A stretch of 64,000 nt of DNA from Tritrichomonas musculus (Eukaryota > Parabasalia > Tritrichomonadida > Tritrichomonadidae). Shown in pieces: positions 1-9,214 of this stretch (positions within the stretch are counted from its first letter, which is position 1; each line of letters begins with the position of its first letter). The notes beneath the pieces are model-generated. The model was not told the DNA's origin. It searched no databases and saw only the letters and a list, made by a program, of their open reading frames with translations. The stretch spans positions 310,001 to 374,000 of the forward strand of contig JAPFFF010000005.1 in assembly GCA_039105265.1 (NCBI GenBank), in the 5' to 3' direction. Both the position numbers and the translations under genes were made by a program.

Positions 1-163
1 AATATCTTAACAAATTGAAAGGATCTATTGAAATAATTTAATCGGTAGAAAATTCAAAAAGTAGCCAATCATTTGTTAAAAAGTTCTTATAAAAAATAAT
101 AATTCAATTTAGTAATTGCATTTCTTAAATTACATAAACAAATAGAAATCCAAAATTTGTTTC

Positions 164-2779
164 ATGGATGATTTCGAAGAAGACATTGAGATTGATCCAT
201 TAGGAGCCGTTAAAATACCTAATTTAAAGAAAAACGTTGATATAATTTCGCAATGTTCCTTGCCTCAAATTCAAAACTTTCATCAAAAAATTAATCCAAG
301 AAATCGCCGAAATACGGTTTTTTTCAATAATAAAGCTAAAGGATCTTCAATTAACAGCAAAGATACTGATCTTCTTTTCTCAGAGTCACCCACATCAACT
401 TCTTCAATTTCACCTTTTCCGACAAATACAGATATTACATCATTATTCCCATCTACAAATCCCGGATTAAGCAATACATCATATTCAACTACAAATGGCC
501 GTGGGGCAAGTCCGAATGACGAAAAGATACATTTAGTGAAAGAAAAAATCGTAAATAGTAATTCAATTGATTCACTTTTCACATATACTGAAACATTAAG
601 ACACAATAAAAAAGGATCAGACATTACAAGTCCCAAAAATGTGCAAAATGAAAATCCGAATCAAAATATCAAATTGAATGAAGAAAGCGATAGTTTTCTA
701 TCACCAATAAAGATGTCAAATAGCTATAATATTCAAGTTCCTCAGTTTGATTTCTCGAATCTTTTGGATCCGAAAATAAAAATAAAAAATGATCAGCTTG
801 TTGGAATTCTTTCATCATTGAACGCACAGATTACAAAAGAAAAAATGGATCTTGATGACTTTTTGAATGAAGCTGAAATGCACATGGATTCGATTAATGA
901 CATTACTGACAAACTCTATTCTCATAAGTCTTATGATGTTAACTATTTGAGAGAAGAAGCCATTCGAAATGTAATTTTTCAAGAATATGCACTTAAAAGA
1001 TGCAATTCACTGCAAACTTGCAGTAAGTACAACATACAATTAATAGATAACTTTATGGATTTTTTAAATAATGAATCCAAAAAAGCATTCAAATATTTAG
1101 TTCCTGACGTTGATCTTGATACATTTCTATCGAAATATTTAATGAGTTATGATGATCCAAGATTAGAACTTACTAAGCTTGATCATCATTTATCCTGTCT
1201 TGTCACGCAAGTTGAATATTTAAAAACTCAGAGCCTTCCACCAGAAAGCTCCTCGCAAATGAAACATTCCCAGTCTTATTCAAAAAGAAATCAAAACATC
1301 AATTCAAAACCAGATATGCCATCTCAAATGGAAGCAGCTAAATCTGTTTCAAATTCTATACAACCTTTAGCTTTTTCAAAACAAAATTCAATTCAATCAG
1401 TATCTTTTACAAAAACAAATTCAAATTTAATTCATCCAGTATCATTTTCTTTCCAAGAATCTAATTCTTCATCATCCCAACAAATTTATCTTTCCAATAC
1501 GAGTTCTAATTTTGACTTTTTAGAGATAACTTCAAATAAAGCCAAAATTAATAATGATTTTGTTATTATCAATGATGGATTAGGCCGAATGAAAATGTAT
1601 AAACCATATGGAAAAAGCGATTTTGTATCAACCTTCCTTTCTCCAGAAAGAAAATCAGGTAGGATCATTGCCAGATTTCTATCTCGAATTGATGAAATGA
1701 CCTACAGCGATCTAGACATGATTATTACAGCAGTTATGCCACACCCAAGTTATCACATCAAAATCAGAAGCCTTCTTTTTGATCTTGCATGGCAACGAAT
1801 GGATTTCCCATTTGGAAGTGTTTCTCATCTTCAATTTCCCGATATTTTGGATTTCACACCTCGATCACTTTCACCACCTTATATGCGCGATGAATACCTA
1901 GACACTCCATTCGACAAACTCAACACAACTTACTTTAAACTTACAAATAAGAAACCACAACCTAAAAATGATACAATAGCAATGAATGATACAACTGATA
2001 ATAAAAGTATAGATGACATTAACAATAATATCCACAAAAAAGACTTTGAATACAGCAGTAGCAATGAAATCATTATGAATTCAAATCAAAATAGCAGCTC
2101 GAGCAACTATGTAAGCATTTTAGACAATAAAAGTAGTGATAACATTGCAGAGAGCAATGAAAGCCTTAATTCACAAAACAATCAAAGTAATGATAATGTT
2201 AATATGAACAACCAAAGTTCTGATATTATTGCGGATCCAAACAGTAATCAAAAAATTGAAGACCATTCTAGTGCGGAATTTGTTGAGAACAATGATTCTT
2301 GCACCAAAGATACAAATAATGAAGTTATTAATAGCGAAAGTGGATCTACTGCTAATGATAATGAAGAAGGATCACTTTGGCCATTTGCATTTACTCGAGA
2401 TTACTATTTTGCGATGATGTGCTATACAAATCCATTTACAATTGCTAATCGTTTTTGCGAAATGATTCAAATTGTTGCAAATGTATTACAAAGTCTTGCT
2501 GTTGAAGTTGGAAATGAAGATGAAGATGAAGTTGAGATTGGCTTTGATAACATATTTCCTGTCCTTTTAACATCAGTTTATGCATTTGGATGTCCAGGCA
2601 TTCTTGATGCTTTGGAATACTGTGGCCAATTTGTTGATTTCACGACAGACCCTCAACAAAAGTTTGCAATGACTCATTGTAATGGAATTGTTGAGCAGAT
2701 ACGACGAACAAGAGCTGAAGATTTCAAAAGACGTGCAAAGAAAAACAAAAATCAACTTATATTTGCTGTACAAAAGTAA
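164..2779 (+). CDS. VPS9-domain protein, probable Rab5-type GTPase exchange factor
   Basis: An 871-residue intact frame from ATG to TAA. The N-terminal ~500 residues are Ser/Asn-rich with a short helical stretch (about 200-360). The recognisable part is C-terminal: a helical segment around residues 500-590, then 'FDNIFPVLLTSVYAFGCPGI' and 'LEYCGQFVDF' near 795-835, which match the core of VPS9 domains, including the conserved Asp before a Pro-Val-Leu helix. The family catalyses GDP release from Rab5/Rab21-type GTPases on endosomes. A low-complexity Asn/Ser/Asp insertion of roughly 130 residues (about 605-740) lies between the two parts, unusual inside a VPS9 fold. The position where families carry a catalytic Tyr is Phe-Ala here, so activity is uncertain. 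VPS9 assignment is likely but rests on motif reading. Confidence 0.6.
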   Translation: MDDFEEDIEIDPLGAVKIPNLKKNVDIISQCSLPQIQNFHQKINPRNRRNTVFFNNKAKGSSINSKDTDLLFSESPTSTSSISPFPTNTDITSLFPSTNPGLSNTSYSTTNGRGASPNDEKIHLVKEKIVNSNSIDSLFTYTETLRHNKKGSDITSPKNVQNENPNQNIKLNEESDSFLSPIKMSNSYNIQVPQFDFSNLLDPKIKIKNDQLVGILSSLNAQITKEKMDLDDFLNEAEMHMDSINDITDKLYSHKSYDVNYLREEAIRNVIFQEYALKRCNSLQTCSKYNIQLIDNFMDFLNNESKKAFKYLVPDVDLDTFLSKYLMSYDDPRLELTKLDHHLSCLVTQVEYLKTQSLPPESSSQMKHSQSYSKRNQNINSKPDMPSQMEAAKSVSNSIQPLAFSKQNSIQSVSFTKTNSNLIHPVSFSFQESNSSSSQQIYLSNTSSNFDFLEITSNKAKINNDFVIINDGLGRMKMYKPYGKSDFVSTFLSPERKSGRIIARFLSRIDEMTYSDLDMIITAVMPHPSYHIKIRSLLFDLAWQRMDFPFGSVSHLQFPDILDFTPRSLSPPYMRDEYLDTPFDKLNTTYFKLTNKKPQPKNDTIAMNDTTDNKSIDDINNNIHKKDFEYSSSNEIIMNSNQNSSSSNYVSILDNKSSDNIAESNESLNSQNNQSNDNVNMNNQSSDIIADPNSNQKIEDHSSAEFVENNDSCTKDTNNEVINSESGSTANDNEEGSLWPFAFTRDYYFAMMCYTNPFTIANRFCEMIQIVANVLQSLAVEVGNEDEDEVEIGFDNIFPVLLTSVYAFGCPGILDALEYCGQFVDFTTDPQQKFAMTHCNGIVEQIRRTRAEDFKRRAKKNKNQLIFAVQK

Positions 2780-3476
2780 TAATTACCATTTTATTTTAAA
2801 TACCGAATGAAGTTGATCAAATGAATGAATAGTAATAGAATCGGAGTTCGTTCAAATAATAATATTTCATTATCGCATGATTTTTTTTCTTTTTGGGAGA
2901 AAAATATTATGGAAATAATATATATATTTTAGTTTAAACAAGTCAATCGTTTCATAAAAGATATTTTGTAGTTCATTTTTGCGATTTTAATAATATAACG
3001 TATCATCTAGCATATAATGTTATTTTCGATACGATTCTAATATTTTAAAAAGTTTTAATCGTATCGAATTTTAAAAGACCTCTATGAAATGATTAACTAC
3101 AATGATATAAATCAATTCAAAATTTAAAAAATACAATTGAATGATTTAAATTAGGATTTTTAAAAATATCATTAGGATTTCATTCCAGATCAGAATTTAA
3201 TTTTAATTAGGATTTTAAATAAAATATTAAATTTTATATTAAAATGCTGCGAACATTTATATTGATAAAATTCAAACACGATCATACCCGATCAAAATTT
3301 TAATGTTTGTTTTCATTCAATTTATTTTGAATTACGATGCATTGAATTTTATTACTCCCATCAAAATTTGTGATTCGTTCCTTTTTTTTTTAAATGAACG
3401 GTGAAATAAATTGAATATAATCTTACTGTAAATAAATGTAATTGAAATATCTCACAACATTTCATTATTATTATAT
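2780..3476. other. Intergenic, AT-rich, with a 12-bp inverted repeat
   Basis: No credible gene. It holds a 12-bp perfect inverted repeat (TTCGATACGATT at 3025-3036, complement at 3057-3068) and three copies of a TTAGGATTT motif between about 3150 and 3215. Function unknown. Confidence 0.5.
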
Positions 3477-3481
3477 TCACA
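3477..3481 (+). promoter_or_regulatory. Candidate initiator (TCACA)
   Basis: Trichomonad initiators read TCA-Py-(T/A) a short distance upstream of ATG. TCACA here lies 11 bases before the kinase start at 3490 and supports that start over an upstream in-frame TTG. Confidence 0.35.
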
Positions 3482-3489
3482 CTCTAAAA

Positions 3490-4443
3490 ATGTTACACAC
3501 AGAAACAGAAGATGGATTCCCAGTAAACATTCCCTATTCATTCTGCGGATATAAATTCTTAAATATTCTCGGATTTGGAAGTACTTCAATTGTTGGACTT
3601 GTTGAAGAAGAAAATACATGCCAATTATTTTCAGCCAAAATTATGCCCAAGAGATACATTGAAGAGAAGAATTTAACTGAAAAAATTCAAAAAGAAATGG
3701 CTGTTATGGGTGAAGTCGATCATCCAAACATTGTGAAAATTTATAGAACATTTGAGTTGAAAAACAGGATTGATGAATCATACATCATCTCAATTATGGA
3801 ATACTGCGAAAATGGAGACTTACTAAGCTACGCTACTGAACATGGATTCAATAATGAATTCGAAAGATCCAAAATTTTAAAAGGATTCTTAGAAGCAGTA
3901 AAATATCTCCATAGAAGAGGCATATCTCACGGTGACATCAAGCCAGAAAACATTCTAATAGACTCAAACTTTAACGCAAAGTTGACAGATTTTGGCTATT
4001 GCCGAACAACATTAATTGCAGGTGATGAATCAAAAAGTGGCACATTATACTATGCAGCACCAGAATTATTTACTAGTGGTGAATTTGACACAAGAAAAAC
4101 TGATATTTGGTCAATTGGAATCACACTTTATTGCCTTTCAGAAGGAAGATTTCCTTATAAAAATGGAAAGCCAAAATTTGTTATTGGACAAATATCTTCA
4201 GGAAAATTGTGTTTTTCTTTAACAATTACAGAAAAGTTAAAAAAACTTGTTCAAAAGTGTACCAATTTGATACCAGAAAACAGACCATCTGTTGAAGAAA
4301 TAATGGATGATGAATATTTTTTCACTTATGACAAAATATATGATTGTATTAACCAAGATGCTATTGAACCATATTCAACAGAATATAGTGAAAATTCTTA
4401 TAAAAGTGGATATGGATCAAGTGATTATTCACTTGATTTTTAA
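3490..4443 (+). CDS. Ser/Thr protein kinase, trichomonad HGD-type paralog 1
   Basis: A 317-residue single-domain kinase. The start is ATG 3490: it gives MLHTETEDGF, matching the N-termini of the paralogs at 4875 and 24577 (TEDGY, TEEGF). Visible motifs are the glycine-rich loop GFGSTSIVGLV, catalytic Lys in SAKIMPK, HGDIKPEN, DFG in LTDFGYCRT, and APE in YYAAPELF. The catalytic loop reads HGD instead of HRD, so it is a non-RD kinase, usually not needing activation-loop phosphorylation. Catalytic Asp and Asn are kept, so it should be active. Closest affinity is CAMK-like. The C-terminal tail is acidic and Ser/Tyr-rich. It is followed in tandem by a close paralog, implying local duplication. 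Confidence 0.88.
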   Translation: MLHTETEDGFPVNIPYSFCGYKFLNILGFGSTSIVGLVEEENTCQLFSAKIMPKRYIEEKNLTEKIQKEMAVMGEVDHPNIVKIYRTFELKNRIDESYIISIMEYCENGDLLSYATEHGFNNEFERSKILKGFLEAVKYLHRRGISHGDIKPENILIDSNFNAKLTDFGYCRTTLIAGDESKSGTLYYAAPELFTSGEFDTRKTDIWSIGITLYCLSEGRFPYKNGKPKFVIGQISSGKLCFSLTITEKLKKLVQKCTNLIPENRPSVEEIMDDEYFFTYDKIYDCINQDAIEPYSTEYSENSYKSGYGSSDYSLDF

Positions 4444-4839
4444 TTAGTTTATTTATAATTTTTATTATATTTAATAAAAATCTGTCCGGCGTAATTTCAA
4501 TCTTTAACAATTTTTTGCACGATTTAATTAAATAGGGAAATAATAAGATATTTGGCTTCAATTTGCTTCAAAAAGCAGAATATCAAGTAAGTGCTGTATG
4601 CAATTAGCATATCATGTTAAATCACATATTTGTCGATCAATTTCAAAATGAGTTTTTCATTGCTTTTTTTGAGAGAAAAAAAATTTCATAAAATTTTTTT
4701 TTCAATACTTTTGAAATAAATAATCATTTTAATTCAAAATTTTTGAAAGACAGATATTAATTTTAAGAACTTTTCAAATTCAAAATTAATAGCTATCTTT
4801 TTGTTATTTTTGAGATGAGCTTTTCGATCATTATTATAT
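4444..4839. other. Intergenic spacer between kinase paralogs
   Basis: About 400 bases of A/T-rich spacer. Short open frames here have random AT-rich composition. No gene or RNA signal seen. Confidence 0.5.
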
Positions 4840-4849
4840 TCATTTCATT
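4840..4849 (+). promoter_or_regulatory. Candidate double initiator (TCATT-TCATT)
   Basis: Two abutting TCATT motifs matching the trichomonad initiator consensus lie about 25-35 bases before the ATG at 4875. Confidence 0.3.
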
Positions 4850-4874
4850 TAATTAACCTATTTTAAGCAAAACG

Positions 4875-5846
4875 ATGATACAGTCAAATACGGAAGATGG
4901 ATACTTAATTGAAGTTCCAGAGATAATTAAAAACTACAAATGCATTCGTGTTATTGGATTTGGTAGCACATCAATTGTTGTTTTAGTTGAAGATAAAAAT
5001 ACAAAAAAACAATACTCAGCTAAAATTATGGCAAGGAAAGATATGGAAGAACGAAAATTGATGAAATCAATTGAAAAAGAAACTACTGTTCTTAAAGATT
5101 TAGATTGCCAATATGTGGTAAAAGTATATGATTCTTTCAATATAAAAAATGATAAAGGTGAAGAATTAATTGTCATTATCATGGATTACTGTGAAAATGG
5201 AGATTTGCTTACATATGCTCTTGATAAAAAATTCAAAACAATACGTGAAAAGAAAGCAACTGTGCTTTCTTTTTTGAAAGGAGTCAAATTTCTTCATGAC
5301 CATCAAATTTCTCATGGGGACATCAAAGCAGACAATATTCTACTTACCAAAGATTTAACATCAAAATTATGTGATTTTGGATATTGCAGAACATCAATAA
5401 CCGCAGGAGATGAATCAAAAAATGGAACTTTATATTATGCTGCACCAGAATTATTTAGTCCAGGAGAGTTCAATACATTAAAAACCGACATATGGGCAAT
5501 TGGTGTAACCTTGTATTCTGTTTTCGAACTACAATTTCCTTTTAGAAATGGCTCTCAATATTTCATAATGAAACAAATTAAGACTGGTAACTTATCAATA
5601 AGATCTTCTATTCCAGATGACTTAAAGAATCTCCTTAAAAAATGCTTACAAGTTGATCCTGAAGAGAGACCTACTATTGATGAAATCATTAATGATGACT
5701 TCTTCAATCTTGACAAGAAAATTGATGTTAAAGAAAATGATTATCTTCTTATTAAAGAATCTCAAAATGAATTAATGAAAGATAATAGCCAAAAATCAAC
5801 ACTTGTAAGCTCATCATCATCAAGTAGGGGTATTGAATTTGTTTAA
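4875..5846 (+). CDS. Ser/Thr protein kinase, HGD-type paralog 2
   Basis: A 323-residue kinase in tandem with the gene at 3490. Motifs: glycine loop GFGSTSIVVLV, Lys in SAKIMARK, HGDIKADN catalytic loop (Arg of HRD replaced by Gly), DFG in LCDFGYCRT, activation segment ending YYAAPELF, and a conserved Trp-Ala-Ile-Gly F-helix. All catalytic residues are present. The three-paralog group shares the N-terminal TED/EG motif and an identical core, including the segment TxIxAGDExKxGTL. The C-terminal tail is Ser-rich. Substrates cannot be told from sequence. Confidence 0.88.
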   Translation: MIQSNTEDGYLIEVPEIIKNYKCIRVIGFGSTSIVVLVEDKNTKKQYSAKIMARKDMEERKLMKSIEKETTVLKDLDCQYVVKVYDSFNIKNDKGEELIVIIMDYCENGDLLTYALDKKFKTIREKKATVLSFLKGVKFLHDHQISHGDIKADNILLTKDLTSKLCDFGYCRTSITAGDESKNGTLYYAAPELFSPGEFNTLKTDIWAIGVTLYSVFELQFPFRNGSQYFIMKQIKTGNLSIRSSIPDDLKNLLKKCLQVDPEERPTIDEIINDDFFNLDKKIDVKENDYLLIKESQNELMKDNSQKSTLVSSSSSSRGIEFV

Positions 5847-6805
5847 TTCGTTTTTTTTATTATTATTAACCATGACTAAATATTTTTTATCATGTGACAA
5901 ATTTTGCTTTTTATTTTTTTTTATCATTCAATAATTTTTTTTTATAATGGTTTTTTTGGCACTAGAAAAACTTTTTAATGAAACACTACAAATATACAAC
6001 TAAAAATTAACATTTATAAAGAGCATTAAATAATACACTATGTCATGAAATTATATTTTCAAAAATGTTTTGCGTATTTCTATTTTATATATTATCTTCT
6101 ATTAATAATATGAATATTACATCAATATAACATATAACATCACTAAATATCAAAATTCAAATGGAATAAATATGATCGATCTTTTAAATGTTGGAAATTT
6201 TCAATATTGAATGATTCCATGAAAATTCAGCAATTAAATTGATTTATCAGATATTTGATAGAATATCTTTTTTAAATTTGGTAAAATTTTTAATTGAAAT
6301 ATGATTATAAAAAAATATAAAATATTGGTTGTAAATGTAAAAATTATACTTTTACAACCAATATTAGAATCAAAATTTCTTTTTCGCAGCAAAATTTTAA
6401 AAAATGACCGAATCCCAAACGATTATTTTGTACATCAAGTATTTTATTCAAATTATTATTATCAAAAGTGATTTTTTTTAAATGGTGATTTGAAAAATAT
6501 AAAAATTATAAAATTCCTATTTTATTTCATATGTTGCCCTAACGTATCTATAACATTTTTTAAGACTTATTTTATTTATTTTGATGTATTTATATTTTAA
6601 AAGAAAAATTGAATACTCTTATTATAACGCAACAATTTAGACAAATAACAATTTATATCATATTCAATTTTGTCTTTTTTGCCATCAAACAAATCATTTG
6701 TACCTTATTCTTATGAATTTACAGAAATAAATTGAAAAGGGTGTTGGCATTTATGATATGATTTATTTGTCTTTTCTATTCAAAAATTAAATTCTCAATT
6801 TCAAA
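5847..6805. other. Gene-free AT-rich spacer with one hairpin
   Basis: Nearly 1 kb without a credible frame. Its only clear structure is the hairpin at 6321-6365, listed separately. Confidence 0.5.
6321..6365. repeat. 45-base inverted repeat (hairpin)
   Basis: The arm AATATTGGTTGTAAA is repeated as its exact complement 15 bases later. Pairing extends inward with two mismatches to about 20 bases per arm. It lies alone in a gene-free spacer. It could be a very short foldback element or a hairpin RNA. Confidence 0.6.
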
Positions 6806-6810
6806 TCACT
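6806..6810 (+). promoter_or_regulatory. Candidate initiator (TCACT)
   Basis: TCACT fits the TCA-Py-(T/A) initiator pattern and lies about 30 bases upstream of the Myb gene ATG at 6839. Confidence 0.25.
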
Positions 6811-6838
6811 TCTAAATATAACTTAAACTTGCTTATAA

Positions 6839-7537
6839 ATGAATACAGCACCATTGAAAGATGAGTTCTCATCATGCACTCAATTATCATTACAATTAAA
6901 TTCATCCTGCATACAAACACAAAAAAAGGAAAAGACAACTATAGATTCAGAAGAAAGTATCTATAAATCATCATCAAACAAAGAAGAAAAGCGTAATAAA
7001 ATTACATTTAAACCACATCAAAAATTTTCAATTGCTGATGATAATGTTTTGAGAGCTCTTGTTCAAAAATTTGGTGAATCAAATTGGATTACTGTAGCAG
7101 ATCATATGCCTGGACGAAATAGTCGCCAATGCAGGGAAAGATGGCTAAACTATTTATCACCAAAATTAAATCGTGAAAAGTTCACTAAAGAAGAAGACAA
7201 ACTTCTTCTTTTAAAAGTAAGTGAAATTGGAACAAAATGGGTTACAATATCAAAATCATTTTTCCCTAATAGAACAGATCAAATGGTTAAGAATAGATAT
7301 TATATTCTCAGGCGAAAAGAGGAAAAACAAAATAAGAAAAATAACCAGAAATGTGATAAACAATCTATATCAGATGAAAAAGAAGATTATCCTGTTCCTA
7401 TTAAAGATGAAGAGATATTTAATTTATATAATAATGATTTTGGATGTGATAATACAGACAATTTCTTTGATTTTTCAGATGAAATATATAATGAAAAATT
7501 ATTCAATAATGATGATTTAGAAGTTTTTCTTTTCTAG
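6839..7537 (+). CDS. R2R3-type Myb DNA-binding transcription factor
   Basis: A 232-residue protein with two Myb repeats. Repeat 2 (about 58-106) runs from the aromatic in KFSIADD through 'ESNWITVADHMPGRNSRQCR' and ends RWLNYLSP. Repeat 3 (about 107-157) holds FTKEEDKLLL, TKWVTISKSF and NRTDQMVKNRYY. Repeat 2 keeps the second and third conserved aromatics; the first is Phe. Trichomonads have very large families of such two-repeat Mybs that act as nuclear regulators, some on initiator-proximal promoter elements. A basic segment follows, then an acidic Asp/Asn/Phe-rich tail that could activate transcription. Target genes cannot be inferred. Confidence 0.9.
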   Translation: MNTAPLKDEFSSCTQLSLQLNSSCIQTQKKEKTTIDSEESIYKSSSNKEEKRNKITFKPHQKFSIADDNVLRALVQKFGESNWITVADHMPGRNSRQCRERWLNYLSPKLNREKFTKEEDKLLLLKVSEIGTKWVTISKSFFPNRTDQMVKNRYYILRRKEEKQNKKNNQKCDKQSISDEKEDYPVPIKDEEIFNLYNNDFGCDNTDNFFDFSDEIYNEKLFNNDDLEVFLF

Positions 7538-7714
7538 ATAATCCAACAACTTAGATTATTTTTATGTTTATAGATATATAATTTATTCTATCCTAGTCTC
7601 GTAAAAACAAAAAAGCAATAATTGTTTTTTTTTTTTTTTTATATTTTAAAATTTAATATATTATGAAAATTCAAAATGAAAAGAAAAAAAAATAAGTACA
7701 TAATATGTAAAATA

Positions 7715-8942
7715 TCAAATCAAATAATGCCATATATTAAACTGCTTTTCAACTGATTTGACAAGTTCCCAATTAACCATTGCATCAACAAATTGCTGAA
7801 AGTTTTGGTTCGTTACTAACGTTTCACAACCATTTTCAATTAGTGGAATTGTTTCGGGATGACCAAAATTATCAATTGTAGCTTCAAATCTAAGATCTAG
7901 AGTTGATGCATCAAATTCACCATTGCGAACGGCGGTTAAGGTCATATCCAAGTTCCTTGCTACTTCTGGCTTTATTTCATATAAATCCAGAAGAGAAAGT
8001 GGACGATCAAGTAACTTTTTGTATAGAAGATGTGGAAATCGGACTGGGAGCATAGCTGAATTGTGAAGTGCAATTGCAACAATATATCCAATATGTTTGA
8101 AATTTGACATTTCTAAGCATTTTTGCTTAAACTAGTAAAAAATGTTATTAACAACTTCAAACATTCCAATATCCGGTGAAAATATTTCTTTTGAAATTAT
8201 TTGGAAGAATTCTCTAGTTAAACCACCTGAATCATCGCCTCTTTCGCCATGAAAAGAAATCCTAAGCGGTTTTTGAAGTTCTGATTCACTTTTGTCAGAT
8301 AAAAAATTTAATGTTTCTCTAAGATGATTATCTCTATGCACTTTGATAATTAAAAATGGAGTTGTAAAAAAACCATGAAATCGAGTATATTTGACAATTG
8401 CAGAAATTCTCGCTTGAATAGTTCGTTTAAAATCGATTGTGACAAATGATGGAAAATCTAAAAGTGTTTCATGTTTGAGGAGTAAATGATTGATTTCGGT
8501 TTCGCGATCAAAAAGTGAACAAACACGTTCATTCTTGAATAAGAAAATACTTAGTGGAAAACCTTTTAATCGATTGAATTGAGCGAATTTTTCTATATGA
8601 CAGACCATCTCACGAATGATTTGATTTCCGCTTAAAATTGTATATGGTCTTGTAGCTAAAGCCATGTTTGAGATAACATCCTGCCAAAAAGAAACATATA
8701 CTTCAGATATTCTAATAAATTTTGAAAAAATTGGTCATTTAGTTGTTTAGGTTTGAATTTATTAGTAACGCTTGGAACATTTTTAATATCAGAGATTGAT
8801 AAGAAGAGCGTTATCAGAACAATTGCTGAGATGAAAAGAGCAATTGATAATTCTGAGATGAAAAACATTCAATGTTATTACATAATGGACATCTACATCC
8901 AGATGTGAATTGAGTTATATATGAATCATAATAATCGGACAT
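7715..8942 (-). pseudogene. Decayed and 3'-truncated HECT-type E3 ubiquitin ligase
   Basis: A HECT E3 relic on the minus strand. It begins at ATG 8942 (MSDYYDSYITQ, then CRCPLCNN). The reading frame must shift near 8880 to reach ISELSIALF and shift again near 8690 to reach QDVISNMALATRPYT. The HECT N-lobe then follows clearly (RISFHGERGDDSGGLTREFF). One in-frame TAG at 8132-8134 separates this from the next part, which resumes 21 bases later with no frame change (FKHIGYIVAIALHN). Homology ends near 7738 at NWELVKSVEKQF, before the C-lobe, so the catalytic Cys is absent. With two shifts, a stop and lost C-lobe it is a pseudogene. It starts only 48 bases past the tRNA-Gln 3' end. Confidence 0.8.
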
Positions 8943-8979
8943 TTTAGATTTTTTATAATTTAAATTTTCCTTCTCATAG

Positions 8980-8986
8980 AAAAAAA
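8980..8986 (-). terminator. Pol III terminator of tRNA-Gln
   Basis: On the minus strand this is a run of seven T, four bases past the tRNA 3' end. Confidence 0.65.
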
Positions 8987-8989
8987 TTT

Positions 8990-9061
8990 TTCTCTTGGGA
9001 GGAATCGAACCTCCATCCCGGGATTCAAAGTCCCATATGATAACCACTACACCACAAGAGA
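8990..9061 (-). tRNA. trnQ-UUG: tRNA-Gln (anticodon UUG)
   Basis: A 72-base cloverleaf read on the minus strand. The acceptor stem TCTCTTG pairs with CAAGAGA, and the discriminator base is A. The anticodon stem has four Watson-Crick pairs plus one wobble, with loop CTTTGAA giving anticodon TTG for Gln CAA. The T-arm stem GGAGG/CCTCC closes loop TTCGATT. The internal D-arm TGGTGTAGTGGTTATC serves as A box and GGTTCGATTCC as B box. No intron. Confidence 0.93.
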
Positions 9062-9200
9062 TTTCATTTTTATGATTTGAACAATTTTACACATACAAGA
9101 ATAATTTAGTAAAATTTTTCACAAATCCAAAAAATCATTTTAAAATCGCACGACAGAACAATTTTTCTTTTTAATAAAATCATATTCCAATATATTATCA

Positions 9201-9205
9201 TCATT
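9201..9205 (+). promoter_or_regulatory. Candidate initiator (TCATT)
   Basis: TCATT, preceded by a second TCATC, lies 10-14 bases before the ATG at 9215, the spacing typical of trichomonad initiators. Confidence 0.35.
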
Positions 9206-9214
9206 ATATTTTAA

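Noticed and set aside
3442-3489. Upstream start for the first kinase
   Set aside because: It is a TTG; the paralogs begin at the equivalent of the ATG at 3490 and an initiator lies just before it.
8814-9047. Open frame running through tRNA-Gln
   Set aside because: Its first part overlaps the tRNA and a TTTT region; only from ATG 8942 does it belong to the HECT relic.
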